Assembly (NCBI GenBank): GCA_964353405.1
Contig: CAYGWJ010000143.1
Span: 1 to 18,562, forward strand
Length of the DNA: 18,562 nt
Origin: JBGLNJ01 sp964353405
Lineage (GTDB): Bacteria > Chloroflexota > Anaerolineae > Fen-1058
Direction of reading: 5' to 3'
Positions within the stretch are counted from its first letter, which is position 1. Every line of letters starts with the position of its first letter. Made by a program: the position numbers and the translations under genes. Below, piece after piece: positions 6,655 to 14,160 of the stretch. The notes beneath the pieces are model-generated. The model made no database searches and was not told the DNA's origin. It worked only from the letters and a program-made list of their open reading frames with translations.

Positions 6655-8376
6655 CTAAAGCTGATCTGACGACATGTAGGCCACTCGTGTTCCATCCGAC
6701 GACCAGTTGTGATACGTTCCCGTGATGACGGTGTCCTCGCCCGTGTCAAGCCGCACCACATGCGCGGCTCGCTCTTCTGACAGGCTTCCGTCAAAGTCAT
6801 TTGAGATCCACAAACGCCCGTCGGGCAACCACCCCACCCAACCGGGGTCTGCCACCGATGCAATAGGGTTGCCTTCAGCATCCGAGATCGCCACGCCATT
6901 GGAGGTCATACAAGCCAGCCACGCGCCATCCGGCGACCAGCCCAGCACCAGGGTATTCTCGCTGCCCAACGAAATTTGCCGCAGGCCCGTCCCATCCGAG
7001 TGCATGCGCCACAATGAGGCATTTCCGGCGCCCGAGGTTGAACAGCTCAATGCCAGCTCGCCGCCCGGCGCAAGTGGACCCGATTCGGCAAACGAGTAAC
7101 CTGCTTGCTGTTGCAGGAACTTGCGCCACGCCGCCTCTAATGAGGCCGCATTCACGTTGAGCGATTTGTAGATGGCCTCGCCCAGACTTGTGCTTGCGCC
7201 GATGGTCGGAATCAGGCGAGTGACAGAGCCTGGGCCGATCTGCTCTTCTAGAAAAACAAACGCCAGCGGCAGCATCACGTTGCGTTCGGGCAGACCGGCA
7301 TTCAGATTTATCCAAGGGGTGCGCAGTGGAATGGCAGCCAACGGCAGCCAACCGGCCGTCCGCAAGGTGGCTGTAAGCACGCTGTTGAAAAACGGCCCGG
7401 ACAGTCCCGCGCGCGCCAGCTCCCAACGCACGATTTCCCTCGGGGCCTGATAGGCCATGTTCAGACGGCGACCAGACGCTTCGTAGACGAGCGCCTCAAC
7501 CATCCGCGTGCCGATGGCGCGATAGAACTCTTCGCGCGAAGGAGCATCGGCCGGCACGCCAAACAATTGCGGTGCGGGGAACTTTAACTTGAACGAGCCG
7601 TCGTCAAAGCCATACGTAAAGTCGTCCAGGCTGGCCAATGCATCCGAAGAGTTCTCAAACACCACATAAATCGGTTGTGGCGGACAGGGCAAACGGTCGC
7701 ATACCTGCGCCAGCAGCGCGTCCATGCGCGGGGCCAGCGGCTCTAGCAGATCCGCATCACGCTGCACAAAGCGCGCTGCAAAATACTTGCCGTTCCGCTG
7801 ACGCCACGCGCCCCAGTACTCGACAACGGGCAACGCGCGCACCCAGCCCGAAGGTGTCTGTTTGTAATACTGCGGCAGCACTACCGTCACACTAGTCGCT
7901 CCATTCGGCATCGGCTGCGTTACCGAGAAGCGATACGTCACGTCTAATCGCGCACCGCCCGGCTCAAGCGTCACTCCGCCCTGCACTGGCTGAACATCCG
8001 TCGCCTTCCAACCCCACTCGGGCAGGCCTTGCTTTTCCAGCTTGCCAAAGCGTTTGGCCTGCATCTCGCGCCAACTCGAATCATCCGGGTCTTGCACCGC
8101 CAGGTACGAGTCACGGTCGCCCTTTGACACGGCTTGAGCTTCAAAGTGAGCGACCTGCAACACAGGCGGCTTGACCTGGTCCAGTTGCGCGTGATACACC
8201 CGGTCATAGTAAACCGCAAAGCCGGCAATCGCCACAACCAGAATCAGCGCAACCGCCGCCAGCGCCTTGCGCGAAATCCGCGGCCACCGCCGTCGCCGTT
8301 GAACCGGAGGCTGAGGCGGCGTCTCTGGCTCTTGAGGCTCGTCTTCGACGATTTGCCAATCGAGTTCGATGCTCAT
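6655..8376 (-). CDS. membrane-anchored peptidase-MA-like protein with truncated propeller
   Basis: The product is 573 residues from the ATG at 8376. The frame is open farther upstream, but the paralogue start MSIELDW and the promoter placement fix this ATG. Order: conserved N-terminal motif, Pro/Arg-rich stretch, one membrane helix (about 38-57), possibly NTF2-like segment (about 75-180), peptidase-MA-like domain (about 190-425) and a partial propeller (about 435-573: GWSPDGAWLACM, GWLPDGRLWIS, NWSSDGTRVAYM). The helix where HExxH would lie reads EALVYEASGRR, so no zinc site is seen. Translation stops at a TAG in mid-blade, although homologous sequence continues to 6454; the full gene would give 640 residues. 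It is the first gene of the minus-strand cluster. As written, the open propeller would probably misfold. Confidence 0.75.
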   Translation of the reverse strand: MSIELDWQIVEDEPQEPETPPQPPVQRRRRWPRISRKALAAVALILVVAIAGFAVYYDRVYHAQLDQVKPPVLQVAHFEAQAVSKGDRDSYLAVQDPDDSSWREMQAKRFGKLEKQGLPEWGWKATDVQPVQGGVTLEPGGARLDVTYRFSVTQPMPNGATSVTVVLPQYYKQTPSGWVRALPVVEYWGAWRQRNGKYFAARFVQRDADLLEPLAPRMDALLAQVCDRLPCPPQPIYVVFENSSDALASLDDFTYGFDDGSFKLKFPAPQLFGVPADAPSREEFYRAIGTRMVEALVYEASGRRLNMAYQAPREIVRWELARAGLSGPFFNSVLTATLRTAGWLPLAAIPLRTPWINLNAGLPERNVMLPLAFVFLEEQIGPGSVTRLIPTIGASTSLGEAIYKSLNVNAASLEAAWRKFLQQQAGYSFAESGPLAPGGELALSCSTSGAGNASLWRMHSDGTGLRQISLGSENTLVLGWSPDGAWLACMTSNGVAISDAEGNPIASVADPGWVGWLPDGRLWISNDFDGSLSEERAAHVVRLDTGEDTVITGTYHNWSSDGTRVAYMSSDQL

Positions 8377-8383
8377 ACCGGGA

Positions 8384-8392
8384 ATTATAGCA
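8384..8392 (-). promoter_or_regulatory. extended -10 promoter, probably giving a leaderless mRNA
   Basis: On the minus strand TGCTATAAT (8392-8384) is a perfect extended -10 element. Only seven bases separate it from the ATG at 8376, so transcription would begin at or next to the start codon. There is no ribosome site, which fits a leaderless message. No good -35 is visible, as is usual for extended -10 promoters. It would drive the whole cluster down to 1047. Confidence 0.6.
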
Positions 8393-8434
8393 CTGCGCTG
8401 GTTTTGATGCTCGATTTGCGTGTGCTCGTCGTGA

Positions 8435-8464
8435 TTTCCAAAGGATGCTTTCCCGTTGTATAAT
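8435..8464 (+). promoter_or_regulatory. sigma-70-type promoter of the phosphoribosyltransferase gene
   Basis: TATAAT at 8459-8464 is a perfect -10. TTTCCA at 8435-8440 is a fair -35 (4 of 6) with an 18-bp spacer. Expected start near 8471, giving a leader of about 47 nt. It is divergent from the extended -10 promoter at 8384-8392. Confidence 0.6.
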
Positions 8465-8482
8465 CTACGGCGATTCAGCCAA

Positions 8483-8502
8483 CCCCTGGGACTGCCCAGG
8501 GG
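8483..8502 (+). promoter_or_regulatory. leader hairpin just upstream of the ribosome site
   Basis: CCCCTGGG (8483-8490), loop ACTG and CCCAGGGG (8495-8502) form a perfect 8-bp GC-rich stem. It ends 4 nt before AGGAG (8507-8511), the ribosome site of the gene at 8518. Such placement can limit ribosome loading or mark a protein-binding or attenuator site. No T-run follows, so it is not a simple terminator. Confidence 0.6.
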
Positions 8503-8517
8503 CGACAGGAGAGACAC

Positions 8518-9021
8518 ATGCCCAAGCGCCAGGAAGTGTTGACATGGGGAGACGTAAACGTGTTGATGGATCACCTGCTGCCGCAGATGCGGGGGACGTT
8601 CGACGCGCTGTTAATGATCACGCGCGGCGGGATCATTCCCGGCGGAATGATCGCCGAATCGATGGACATCACCTACATCCTCACGGCCGTAGTTCGTTTT
8701 ACCACCGAACTGACTGACAAGCGAATGGCCTGGCCGACGTTCCTGCAGTTCCCGGAAGACGCTCTGTTGCGAGGTCGCCGTGTGTTGATCGTGGACGACA
8801 TCTGGGGCAGCGGACGGACGATCACCACGGTCATCGGACGAGTCGAGGCCTGCGGCGCGCGGGCGGAAACAGCTGTGCTACACTACAAGCCGGGGAGCAA
8901 TCTCTTCAAGCAATCCGGGCCGACGTATTATGCCGCCATCACCGACGCGTTGATCGTTTATCCGTGGGAGAGCGGGCGAGGCAAACAAGGCGTTCCGCTG
9001 CCGGGCCTGACGCCGATCTAA
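8518..9021 (+). CDS. type I phosphoribosyltransferase (xanthine/guanine-type)
   Basis: The 167-residue product is a typical single-domain purine phosphoribosyltransferase in length. The PRPP-binding motif VLIVDDIWGSGRT lies at 89-101, an upstream loop ITRGGIIPGGMIAE at 34-47, and a C-terminal segment DALIVYPWE (143-151) like that of Gpt-type enzymes. Such enzymes transfer phosphoribose from PRPP to a 6-oxopurine base in the cytoplasm for purine salvage; the exact base cannot be told from sequence. The ATG is preceded by AGGAG at good spacing. It appears monocistronic, with a minus-strand glycosidase gene downstream. The family also includes uncharacterised COG2236-type members. Confidence 0.8.
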   Translation: MPKRQEVLTWGDVNVLMDHLLPQMRGTFDALLMITRGGIIPGGMIAESMDITYILTAVVRFTTELTDKRMAWPTFLQFPEDALLRGRRVLIVDDIWGSGRTITTVIGRVEACGARAETAVLHYKPGSNLFKQSGPTYYAAITDALIVYPWESGRGKQGVPLPGLTPI

Positions 9022-9061
9022 ACCCTCGCCAGGTTCAAGTGATTTTCTCTGCCACACAGCC

Positions 9062-9093
9062 AGACACCCAGCTATTCTAATGCCCTCGTGTCT
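9062..9093. terminator. weak hairpin between convergent genes
   Basis: AGACAC (9062-9067) can pair with GTGTCT (9088-9093) across a 20-nt loop between the phosphoribosyltransferase (ends 9021) and the glycosidase (ends 9098). The stem is short and has no T-run, so it is only a possible terminator. Nothing else is seen in this gap. Confidence 0.2.
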
Positions 9094-9097
9094 CTAG

Positions 9098-10831
9098 TCA
9101 ACTTGCCGTGCGTGGACGAAGCGCGAACGCGGCAAGGAACATCACGACCAAACCCAAGAGCACGCGGCCCGAACGCGCATCGAACTCGGGCGAACTGGCG
9201 GCCAGATTTGGCGTGGGCGTCGACGTCGGCGTGGCCGAAGGCGTTGAGGTTGACGTCGGAGACATGGTCGGCGTTCGAGTTGGCGCAGCCGTTGGCGTGG
9301 GTGTGTCGGTTAGAGTCGGTGTTGGAGACGACGTAGGTGTTGGCGTCGCAGGTGCAGTTGGCGTTGACGTTGCCGTCGCCGCCGTTTGACTGACACCGGC
9401 ACTGCCCGTAGGCGCAAGTGTCGTCCCAGTAGCTGACGGACGGGTTGCCTGAGGAACCGGCTGGCTGACCCCACGACTCCCCTGCTCCACCACCAGGACA
9501 GGCCATCCCCCAATCAAGCAAGCACCACCCACAGGCCGAGTGCAAATCGAGCCGGGCAAGTCGAGGGTGTATACGCCACCGGATACACCTTGCGTCCGCG
9601 CCGCGCCCGTGCGAGTGTCCACGATCAATGCGCTGCGAGTGCGTGCGCCCAGCGTCACCTTTTGCGGCAAAGGCACGCGCGACCACAGCACGGTCGTCGT
9701 CTGTCCGCCCCGATCCACCGTCACCTGCGCAACCTCGTCGCGCCGGTCGAGCGTGGCCGAGCGAAACCCCGATAGGTACCTCGCCGCGATTTGAAATGCC
9801 TTGAACGCCGGGCGCTGTGAGCCATCCAGCCTGACCAACCCGAACGGCTCAGGATTGGCCGCCTTGTCGCCGGGCGTATCGGCCAGCTTGTAAATAGCGA
9901 CGCGCTCCGCGCCTGCGGCAATTCCGACTGCAAACACCTGGACGATGAATGCGCCTTGCTCGTCAAGTGTGATGTTGAATTGTGAGTCAGGCGCGAGCCA
10001 GGTCGGGTCGAGCGACGGCGCGGCGTTCGTTTCCACCAGCCACACCGGCTTGTCGAATCCATACGCGCGCATCATGGTATGATGCCAGAGCGTCAGATCA
10101 TACACCACGTCGGTCCTAAAGTACTGGTGCACGGTGGCCACATCAAAGTAATAGTTGTTCGCAGCGGCGTTGGGATCGTTTCTCAGCGCATCGAGGAAAC
10201 GCTTAAAGAACGGTGTGCGGTTATAGTTCACGTCCCACCAATAAGTGAATCCGGCCAGATGAATCACTGCGTTGGGATTTGCGGATTTGGCAACGGCGTA
10301 AGCGAGCCGCTGGAATTGCAGGAACTCGTTCACCGAGCCGCCCCACGTTTGCCCTCCATATTTGCTGTCCCAAATGTCGGGCTCGTTCCAGATGATCCAG
10401 TGATTGACGCGCCCGGCGTATTGGGTGACCAGCCTGCGGAGAAACGTAGCCCAGAGGTTATTAGGATCGTTCGCAGGCAATTCCATGCCGTTCGGCACGC
10501 CCACTTTGTTGCCGTCCGTGCGCGCCCAAGGCGGCGTGTTGACGATCAGCCCGACGACCTCGCGCCCGGCGGCGATTTCGGCCTTGACCTGCGCTTCCAG
10601 CCTGGCGTCGTTCCATTGACCCGAATCGTTTGGCTGAATGTCGCTCCACACAAAGCGCAGGCGCGTCCAGCCCACGCCAAGCTGCGACGCGGCAGAGGAA
10701 TTATCGGATGCGTCCACCGCGCCGAAGCGCCGGTCGCCGCCGCTTTGAGCCTGAATCGGGACAGCGCAGAACGAGAACGCGATTGAAAACACGACGCCCA
10801 TGACCAGGAGACGACCCAAGACACGTAGCAT
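9098..10831 (-). CDS. secreted clan GH-A glycoside hydrolase with Thr/Pro stalk and C-terminal membrane anchor
   Basis: I start at the ATG at 10831 (577 residues), six codons inside the longest frame, because GAGG lies 8 nt upstream and the signal peptide MLRVLGRLLVMGVVF then begins normally, with likely cleavage after IQAQ. A TIM-barrel domain spans about 30-355. The acid/base Glu150 is in IIWNEPDIW and the probable nucleophile Glu267 in VWLVETNAAPS, as expected for clan GH-A (GH5/GH39-like). A beta domain (about 355-455) follows, then a Thr/Pro-rich low-complexity stalk (about 480-540) and a C-terminal hydrophobic helix (about 556-571) followed by RPR. The enzyme would be displayed outside on a stalk. 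Substrate unknown. Its leader contains the palindromic element at 10857-10982. Confidence 0.75.
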   Translation of the reverse strand: MLRVLGRLLVMGVVFSIAFSFCAVPIQAQSGGDRRFGAVDASDNSSAASQLGVGWTRLRFVWSDIQPNDSGQWNDARLEAQVKAEIAAGREVVGLIVNTPPWARTDGNKVGVPNGMELPANDPNNLWATFLRRLVTQYAGRVNHWIIWNEPDIWDSKYGGQTWGGSVNEFLQFQRLAYAVAKSANPNAVIHLAGFTYWWDVNYNRTPFFKRFLDALRNDPNAAANNYYFDVATVHQYFRTDVVYDLTLWHHTMMRAYGFDKPVWLVETNAAPSLDPTWLAPDSQFNITLDEQGAFIVQVFAVGIAAGAERVAIYKLADTPGDKAANPEPFGLVRLDGSQRPAFKAFQIAARYLSGFRSATLDRRDEVAQVTVDRGGQTTTVLWSRVPLPQKVTLGARTRSALIVDTRTGAARTQGVSGGVYTLDLPGSICTRPVGGACLIGGWPVLVVEQGSRGVSQPVPQATRPSATGTTLAPTGSAGVSQTAATATSTPTAPATPTPTSSPTPTLTDTPTPTAAPTRTPTMSPTSTSTPSATPTSTPTPNLAASSPEFDARSGRVLLGLVVMFLAAFALRPRTAS

Positions 10832-10856
10832 GAACTCTGCCTCGACCATGCAAACA

Positions 10857-10982
10857 CTAGGAGCTTGTCGGAGAGAACCCTGACGGGCCGGAATCGAGGC
10901 TTCAGCCGGTGAGCACGCGGCGATTTTCGGCCAAAACCGGCTAAAGCCTAGACTCCGAAACGCCTCTCCGACAAGCTGCTAG
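10857..10982. mobile_element. 126-bp MITE-like palindromic element with CTAG flanks
   Basis: The ends are inverted repeats: 10857-10875 (CTAGGAGCTTGTCGGAGAG) and the complement of 10964-10982 differ at one base in 19. A second inner pair, 10890-10910 and 10936-10956, matches at 18 of 21. CTAG at both outer edges (10857-10860 and 10979-10982) could be a target duplication; IS5-group elements are known to use YTAR/CTAG targets. There is no reading frame of note, so it would be non-autonomous. RNA from either strand would fold into a long imperfect hairpin. It could instead be a stationary palindromic repeat. Confidence 0.65.
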
Positions 10983-11038
10983 GACGTGAAACGCAGAACG
11001 TCACGCGATGCTCACGCTGTATGTTTCACTCTTCTGGC

Positions 11039-11067
11039 ATTGTAACCCTCGCGGCATAGCGTGTCAA
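11039..11067 (-). promoter_or_regulatory. sigma-70 promoter for the secreted glycosidase
   Basis: On the minus strand TTGACA (11067-11062) is a perfect -35 and TACAAT (11044-11039) a good -10 (5 of 6), with a 17-bp spacer. The predicted start near 11032 would give a leader of about 200 nt for the gene starting at 10831, which contains the whole palindromic element. It is back to back with the plus-strand promoter at 11069-11097. Confidence 0.65.
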
Positions 11068-11068
11068 A

Positions 11069-11097
11069 TTGTCTCGCATCGCCAAGTGTGGTATGCT
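11069..11097 (+). promoter_or_regulatory. sigma-70 promoter for the kinase-glycosidase-map-glycosyltransferase operon
   Basis: TTGTCT (11069-11074) and TATGCT (11092-11097) are separated by 17 bp. The start would be near 11104, with a leader of about 42 nt before the ATG at 11146. Its -35 is one base from that of the opposing promoter, so polymerase cannot occupy both at once. Confidence 0.5.
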
Positions 11098-11145
11098 ATT
11101 CGCTGCCGAACCCAATCGGCGCGTATTGCACGAGAGAGGGTCAAG

Positions 11146-12873
11146 ATGGAAAGCTACAAACCCACCCCAGAAGTCGTCACGAGCGGCACACCCCGCACGA
11201 CGGCGCAGGTGCGCCTCAAGGGCGTCAATGGCAGCACCAAGATTCTGCAAGCCCCCCTCGGCGCAACGCTCGAATCGTATATCCGCGCGGCCGGCATCCA
11301 GACACCGGTGCCTATCGTCGCCGCGCTGGTCAACGGCAAGCTCACCGAGCTGACCCTGCCCGTCACGGCTGACATGGATGCATCGCCCGTCACCATGAGC
11401 AGCACTGACGGCAGCCGCCTCTATCGCCGCTCGCTGTCGTTCCTCCTCATCGTGGCTGCGCACGAATTGTTTCCCGACGCCAAGATCGTGGTGGACCATT
11501 CGATGCCGTTTGGGGGCTTTTATTGTGAGATCACGGGCCGCTCGCCCCTCAACGCGGACGAGGTTGTCGCGCTGGAAAAACGGATGCGCGAAATCGTCGT
11601 TGCCGATGAGCCTATCATCAAACAGCGCATGTCGCTGGAAACCGCACGCCAGGCGTTTGAGCTCCAGGGTTATGACGACAAGCTGAGGCTGCTCAAATAT
11701 CGCACCAAGGATTACCTCACCGTCTACAAGCTGCGCGACATCACCGATTACTTTTACGGCTACATGGTTCCCTCCACCGGCTACCTGCGCTACTTTCGCG
11801 TGCGCGAGCGGCCGCCGGGCTTTGTGCTTCACTTTCCGCGCCGCAGCCGCCCCGGCGATCTGATGGGTTACACAGAAGCGCCCAAGCTCGTGGCCGTGTT
11901 CCGCCAGCACGCGGAATGGATGCGCATCATGGACGTGGAGGACGTGGCCGCACTCAACCGCGCCGTCGAGACCGACCGCATCCGCGAAGTGATCCTGGTC
12001 AACGAGGCGCTGCACGAGCACCGCATCGCCGACATTGCCGAGTCCATCGCCCAGCGTCGCGACCAGGTGCGTGTCGTGTTGATTGCCGGGCCGTCCTCGT
12101 CAGGCAAGACGACGTTCGCCAAGCGTGTGGCGATTCAACTCCTTTCGCAAGGGCTGCGCCCGGTGTCGATTGAGTTGGACAACTATTTTGTGGATCGGGA
12201 ACTCACGCCCAAAGACAAAGACGGCAACTATGACTTTGAAGTCCTCGAGGCGTTGAACCTGGCGCTGTTCAACGAGCACCTGCTCAAACTGATGGAAGGC
12301 CAGGAGGTGCAGCTTCCGCACTTTAACTTCAAGGCCGGCAAAAGCGAGAGCGGCGCGCGGCTCGCCATCACGCCCGACCACATCCTCCTCATCGAAGGCA
12401 TCCACGGGCTGAACCCCGGGCTGGTGCCCCAGATTCCGCCGGAGCGCATGTTTCGTATCTATGTCTCGGCGCTCACGCAGCTCAACATTGACCAGCACAA
12501 CCGCGTGCCCACGACCGACACGCGGCTGGTGCGGCGCATCGTGCGCGACAACGCTACACGGGGCTACACCGCGCGCGAAACGATCAGCCGGTGGGAAGCG
12601 GTGCGCGCGGGCGAGAACCGTAACATCTTTCCCTACCAGGAAAACGCCGACGTGATGTTCAACTCGGCGCTGGTCTATGAGCACGCCGCCCTCAAGCCGC
12701 TGGTCGAACCGCTCCTGCGCCAAATCCGCCCTGGCAGCCCCGAATATATGGAAGCCGACCGGCTGCTGGCTTTCCTGGAATGGTTCCTGCCGTGCTTGCC
12801 GGAACATGTGCCGGACAACTCGCTCCTGCGCGAATTCATCGGCGGCTCCACGCTACGCGACTTTGCCGTTTAG
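11146..12873 (+). CDS. uridine-kinase-like protein with N-terminal TGS and ThrRS-type second domain
   Basis: The start is the ATG at 11146 (575 residues), preceded by AGAGAGGG; the frame is open farther upstream but that part would span the promoter. Domains: a TGS-type ubiquitin-like fold (about 20-85), a region like the threonyl/alanyl-tRNA synthetase second additional domain (about 90-230, with HSMPFGGFYCEITGR at 118-132), and a P-loop kinase of the phosphoribulokinase/uridine kinase family with Walker A GPSSSGKTT at 315-323. The editing-type domain lacks an obvious HxxxH zinc set. This architecture occurs widely in bacteria and is annotated as a nucleoside kinase; its true substrate is not settled. 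First gene of the plus-strand operon; the next gene starts 15 nt after its stop. Confidence 0.8.
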   Translation: MESYKPTPEVVTSGTPRTTAQVRLKGVNGSTKILQAPLGATLESYIRAAGIQTPVPIVAALVNGKLTELTLPVTADMDASPVTMSSTDGSRLYRRSLSFLLIVAAHELFPDAKIVVDHSMPFGGFYCEITGRSPLNADEVVALEKRMREIVVADEPIIKQRMSLETARQAFELQGYDDKLRLLKYRTKDYLTVYKLRDITDYFYGYMVPSTGYLRYFRVRERPPGFVLHFPRRSRPGDLMGYTEAPKLVAVFRQHAEWMRIMDVEDVAALNRAVETDRIREVILVNEALHEHRIADIAESIAQRRDQVRVVLIAGPSSSGKTTFAKRVAIQLLSQGLRPVSIELDNYFVDRELTPKDKDGNYDFEVLEALNLALFNEHLLKLMEGQEVQLPHFNFKAGKSESGARLAITPDHILLIEGIHGLNPGLVPQIPPERMFRIYVSALTQLNIDQHNRVPTTDTRLVRRIVRDNATRGYTARETISRWEAVRAGENRNIFPYQENADVMFNSALVYEHAALKPLVEPLLRQIRPGSPEYMEADRLLAFLEWFLPCLPEHVPDNSLLREFIGGSTLRDFAV

Positions 12874-12888
12874 AATGCTGAGGAACTC

Positions 12889-14160
12889 GTGCGTTTGAGA
12901 CCACCGCTCGATCTTCTGGCGCTCCTTCTCATCTTGCTGATTGCGGCCGGGACACTCTACGCGCCACTGCGCCGATTGGCTTTTGAGGTTTCCGGCGAGA
13001 AAGAGCTGCTGGGTCAAGTGCGCGGCCTGTTAGAGTATGCCACGAATTGGACACGCCCCTGGCCCGACACGCGGCCCGACGCACAGATCACACCTTCCGT
13101 CGTCAGCCCGTTCGGCATCAACACTTTCCTCGAACAAGAAGTCGAGCCAGCCAAGCGCGAGCGGCAAATGCAAATGATCTCCGAAGCAGGCTTTAAATGG
13201 ATACGCCAAGAGTTTGCCTGGGCTGATATCGAAATTTCCGCCAAAGGCGATTTCGTGGATCGGCGCAATGACCCGCAGGGCGTTGACGCGTGGAACAAGT
13301 ACGACAACATTGTTGACCTGGCCCAGAAATACGATGTGCAAATCATGGCGCGGCTCACCAGCCCGCCCGAGTGGACTCGACAAGACGGCCAGGCGCGCGG
13401 CGCGTTCGCTCCGCCCGACCGTGTGGCCGACTATGCCGATTTTGTTGAAGCCGTGCTGCGCCGTTACAAAGGCAAGCTCCGCTTTTTGCAAATCTGGAAC
13501 GAGCCAAACCTCACGCCAGAATGGGGCGACTGTCCGACGTGCGGCGTTGACCCGGCGGCTTTTTCCAAATTGCTGTGCGCCGCTTACGAACGCGCCAAGT
13601 CGGTTGCTCCGAACGCCGTCATCATTTCCGGCGCTATGGGGCAGACGCTCACGCTCAACCGCTTTCCACCCACCGGCGGCATGAACGAGTTTATCTTTTT
13701 GCAAAGAATGTATGACGCCGGCGCGGGCAAATGTTTTGACGTCATGAGTGTAAATGCCTATGGCCTCGGCTCCGGCCCCACCGACCGGCGACTGCGCTTC
13801 AACGTCACCAACTTTGCTCGTCCGATGTACCTGCGCGACGTGATGGTGAAAAACGGCGACGAGCACAAACCCATCTGGCTGGCCGAGGTCGGCTGGAACG
13901 CCGTGCCCAACGATCCCAAAATCATCCAGGCGGGCGAGTTCGGGCGAGTGACACTGCAACAACAAGGCGAATATCTCGTGCGCGCATATCAACGCATCAG
14001 AGAAGAATGGCCGTGGGCCGGGGTGGCGTTCGCGTGGTTCTTCAAGCCGGCTGACGAGCACGAGCGCAATCAGGCCAAGTATTATTTTCGATTGGTAGAT
14101 CCCGATTTCACGCCGCTGCCCGCCTATGATGCGATCAAGGCGTATGCAGCAAAACAATGA
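12889..14160 (+). CDS. membrane-anchored clan GH-A glycoside hydrolase
   Basis: The 423-residue product starts at a GTG (12889) with AGGA a few bases upstream. One N-terminal helix (about 8-25) acts as anchor or uncleaved signal. A TIM-barrel domain follows (about 72-420). Glu205 in LQIWNEPNLTPEW is the expected acid/base and Glu333 in IWLAEVGW the expected nucleophile of clan GH-A. The closing part (WAGVAFAWFFKPADE, then PLPAYDAIKAY) is typical of the clan. Four cysteines (C215, C218, C230, C282) may form disulfides or a small CxxC site. It is a distant relative of the secreted enzyme at 10831 but lacks the stalk and C-terminal helix. Its stop overlaps the start of map by four bases (ATGA), so they are translationally coupled. 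Substrate unknown. Confidence 0.75.
   Translation: MRLRPPLDLLALLLILLIAAGTLYAPLRRLAFEVSGEKELLGQVRGLLEYATNWTRPWPDTRPDAQITPSVVSPFGINTFLEQEVEPAKRERQMQMISEAGFKWIRQEFAWADIEISAKGDFVDRRNDPQGVDAWNKYDNIVDLAQKYDVQIMARLTSPPEWTRQDGQARGAFAPPDRVADYADFVEAVLRRYKGKLRFLQIWNEPNLTPEWGDCPTCGVDPAAFSKLLCAAYERAKSVAPNAVIISGAMGQTLTLNRFPPTGGMNEFIFLQRMYDAGAGKCFDVMSVNAYGLGSGPTDRRLRFNVTNFARPMYLRDVMVKNGDEHKPIWLAEVGWNAVPNDPKIIQAGEFGRVTLQQQGEYLVRAYQRIREEWPWAGVAFAWFFKPADEHERNQAKYYFRLVDPDFTPLPAYDAIKAYAAKQ

Noticed and set aside
9200..9390. Repetitive GGCGTNGG-type DNA as a separate repeat element
   Set aside because: It is the reverse complement of Thr/Pro codons in the glycosidase stalk and is explained by the protein.
11026..12021. 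331-codon minus-strand frame opposite the kinase gene
   Set aside because: The plus strand has TGS, ThrRS-like and Walker A motifs; the antisense frame is a by-product of GC-rich codon use.
13030..14157. 375-codon minus-strand frame opposite the anchored glycosidase
   Set aside because: The sense strand carries both catalytic Glu motifs and fits the operon; the antisense protein has no recognisable features.
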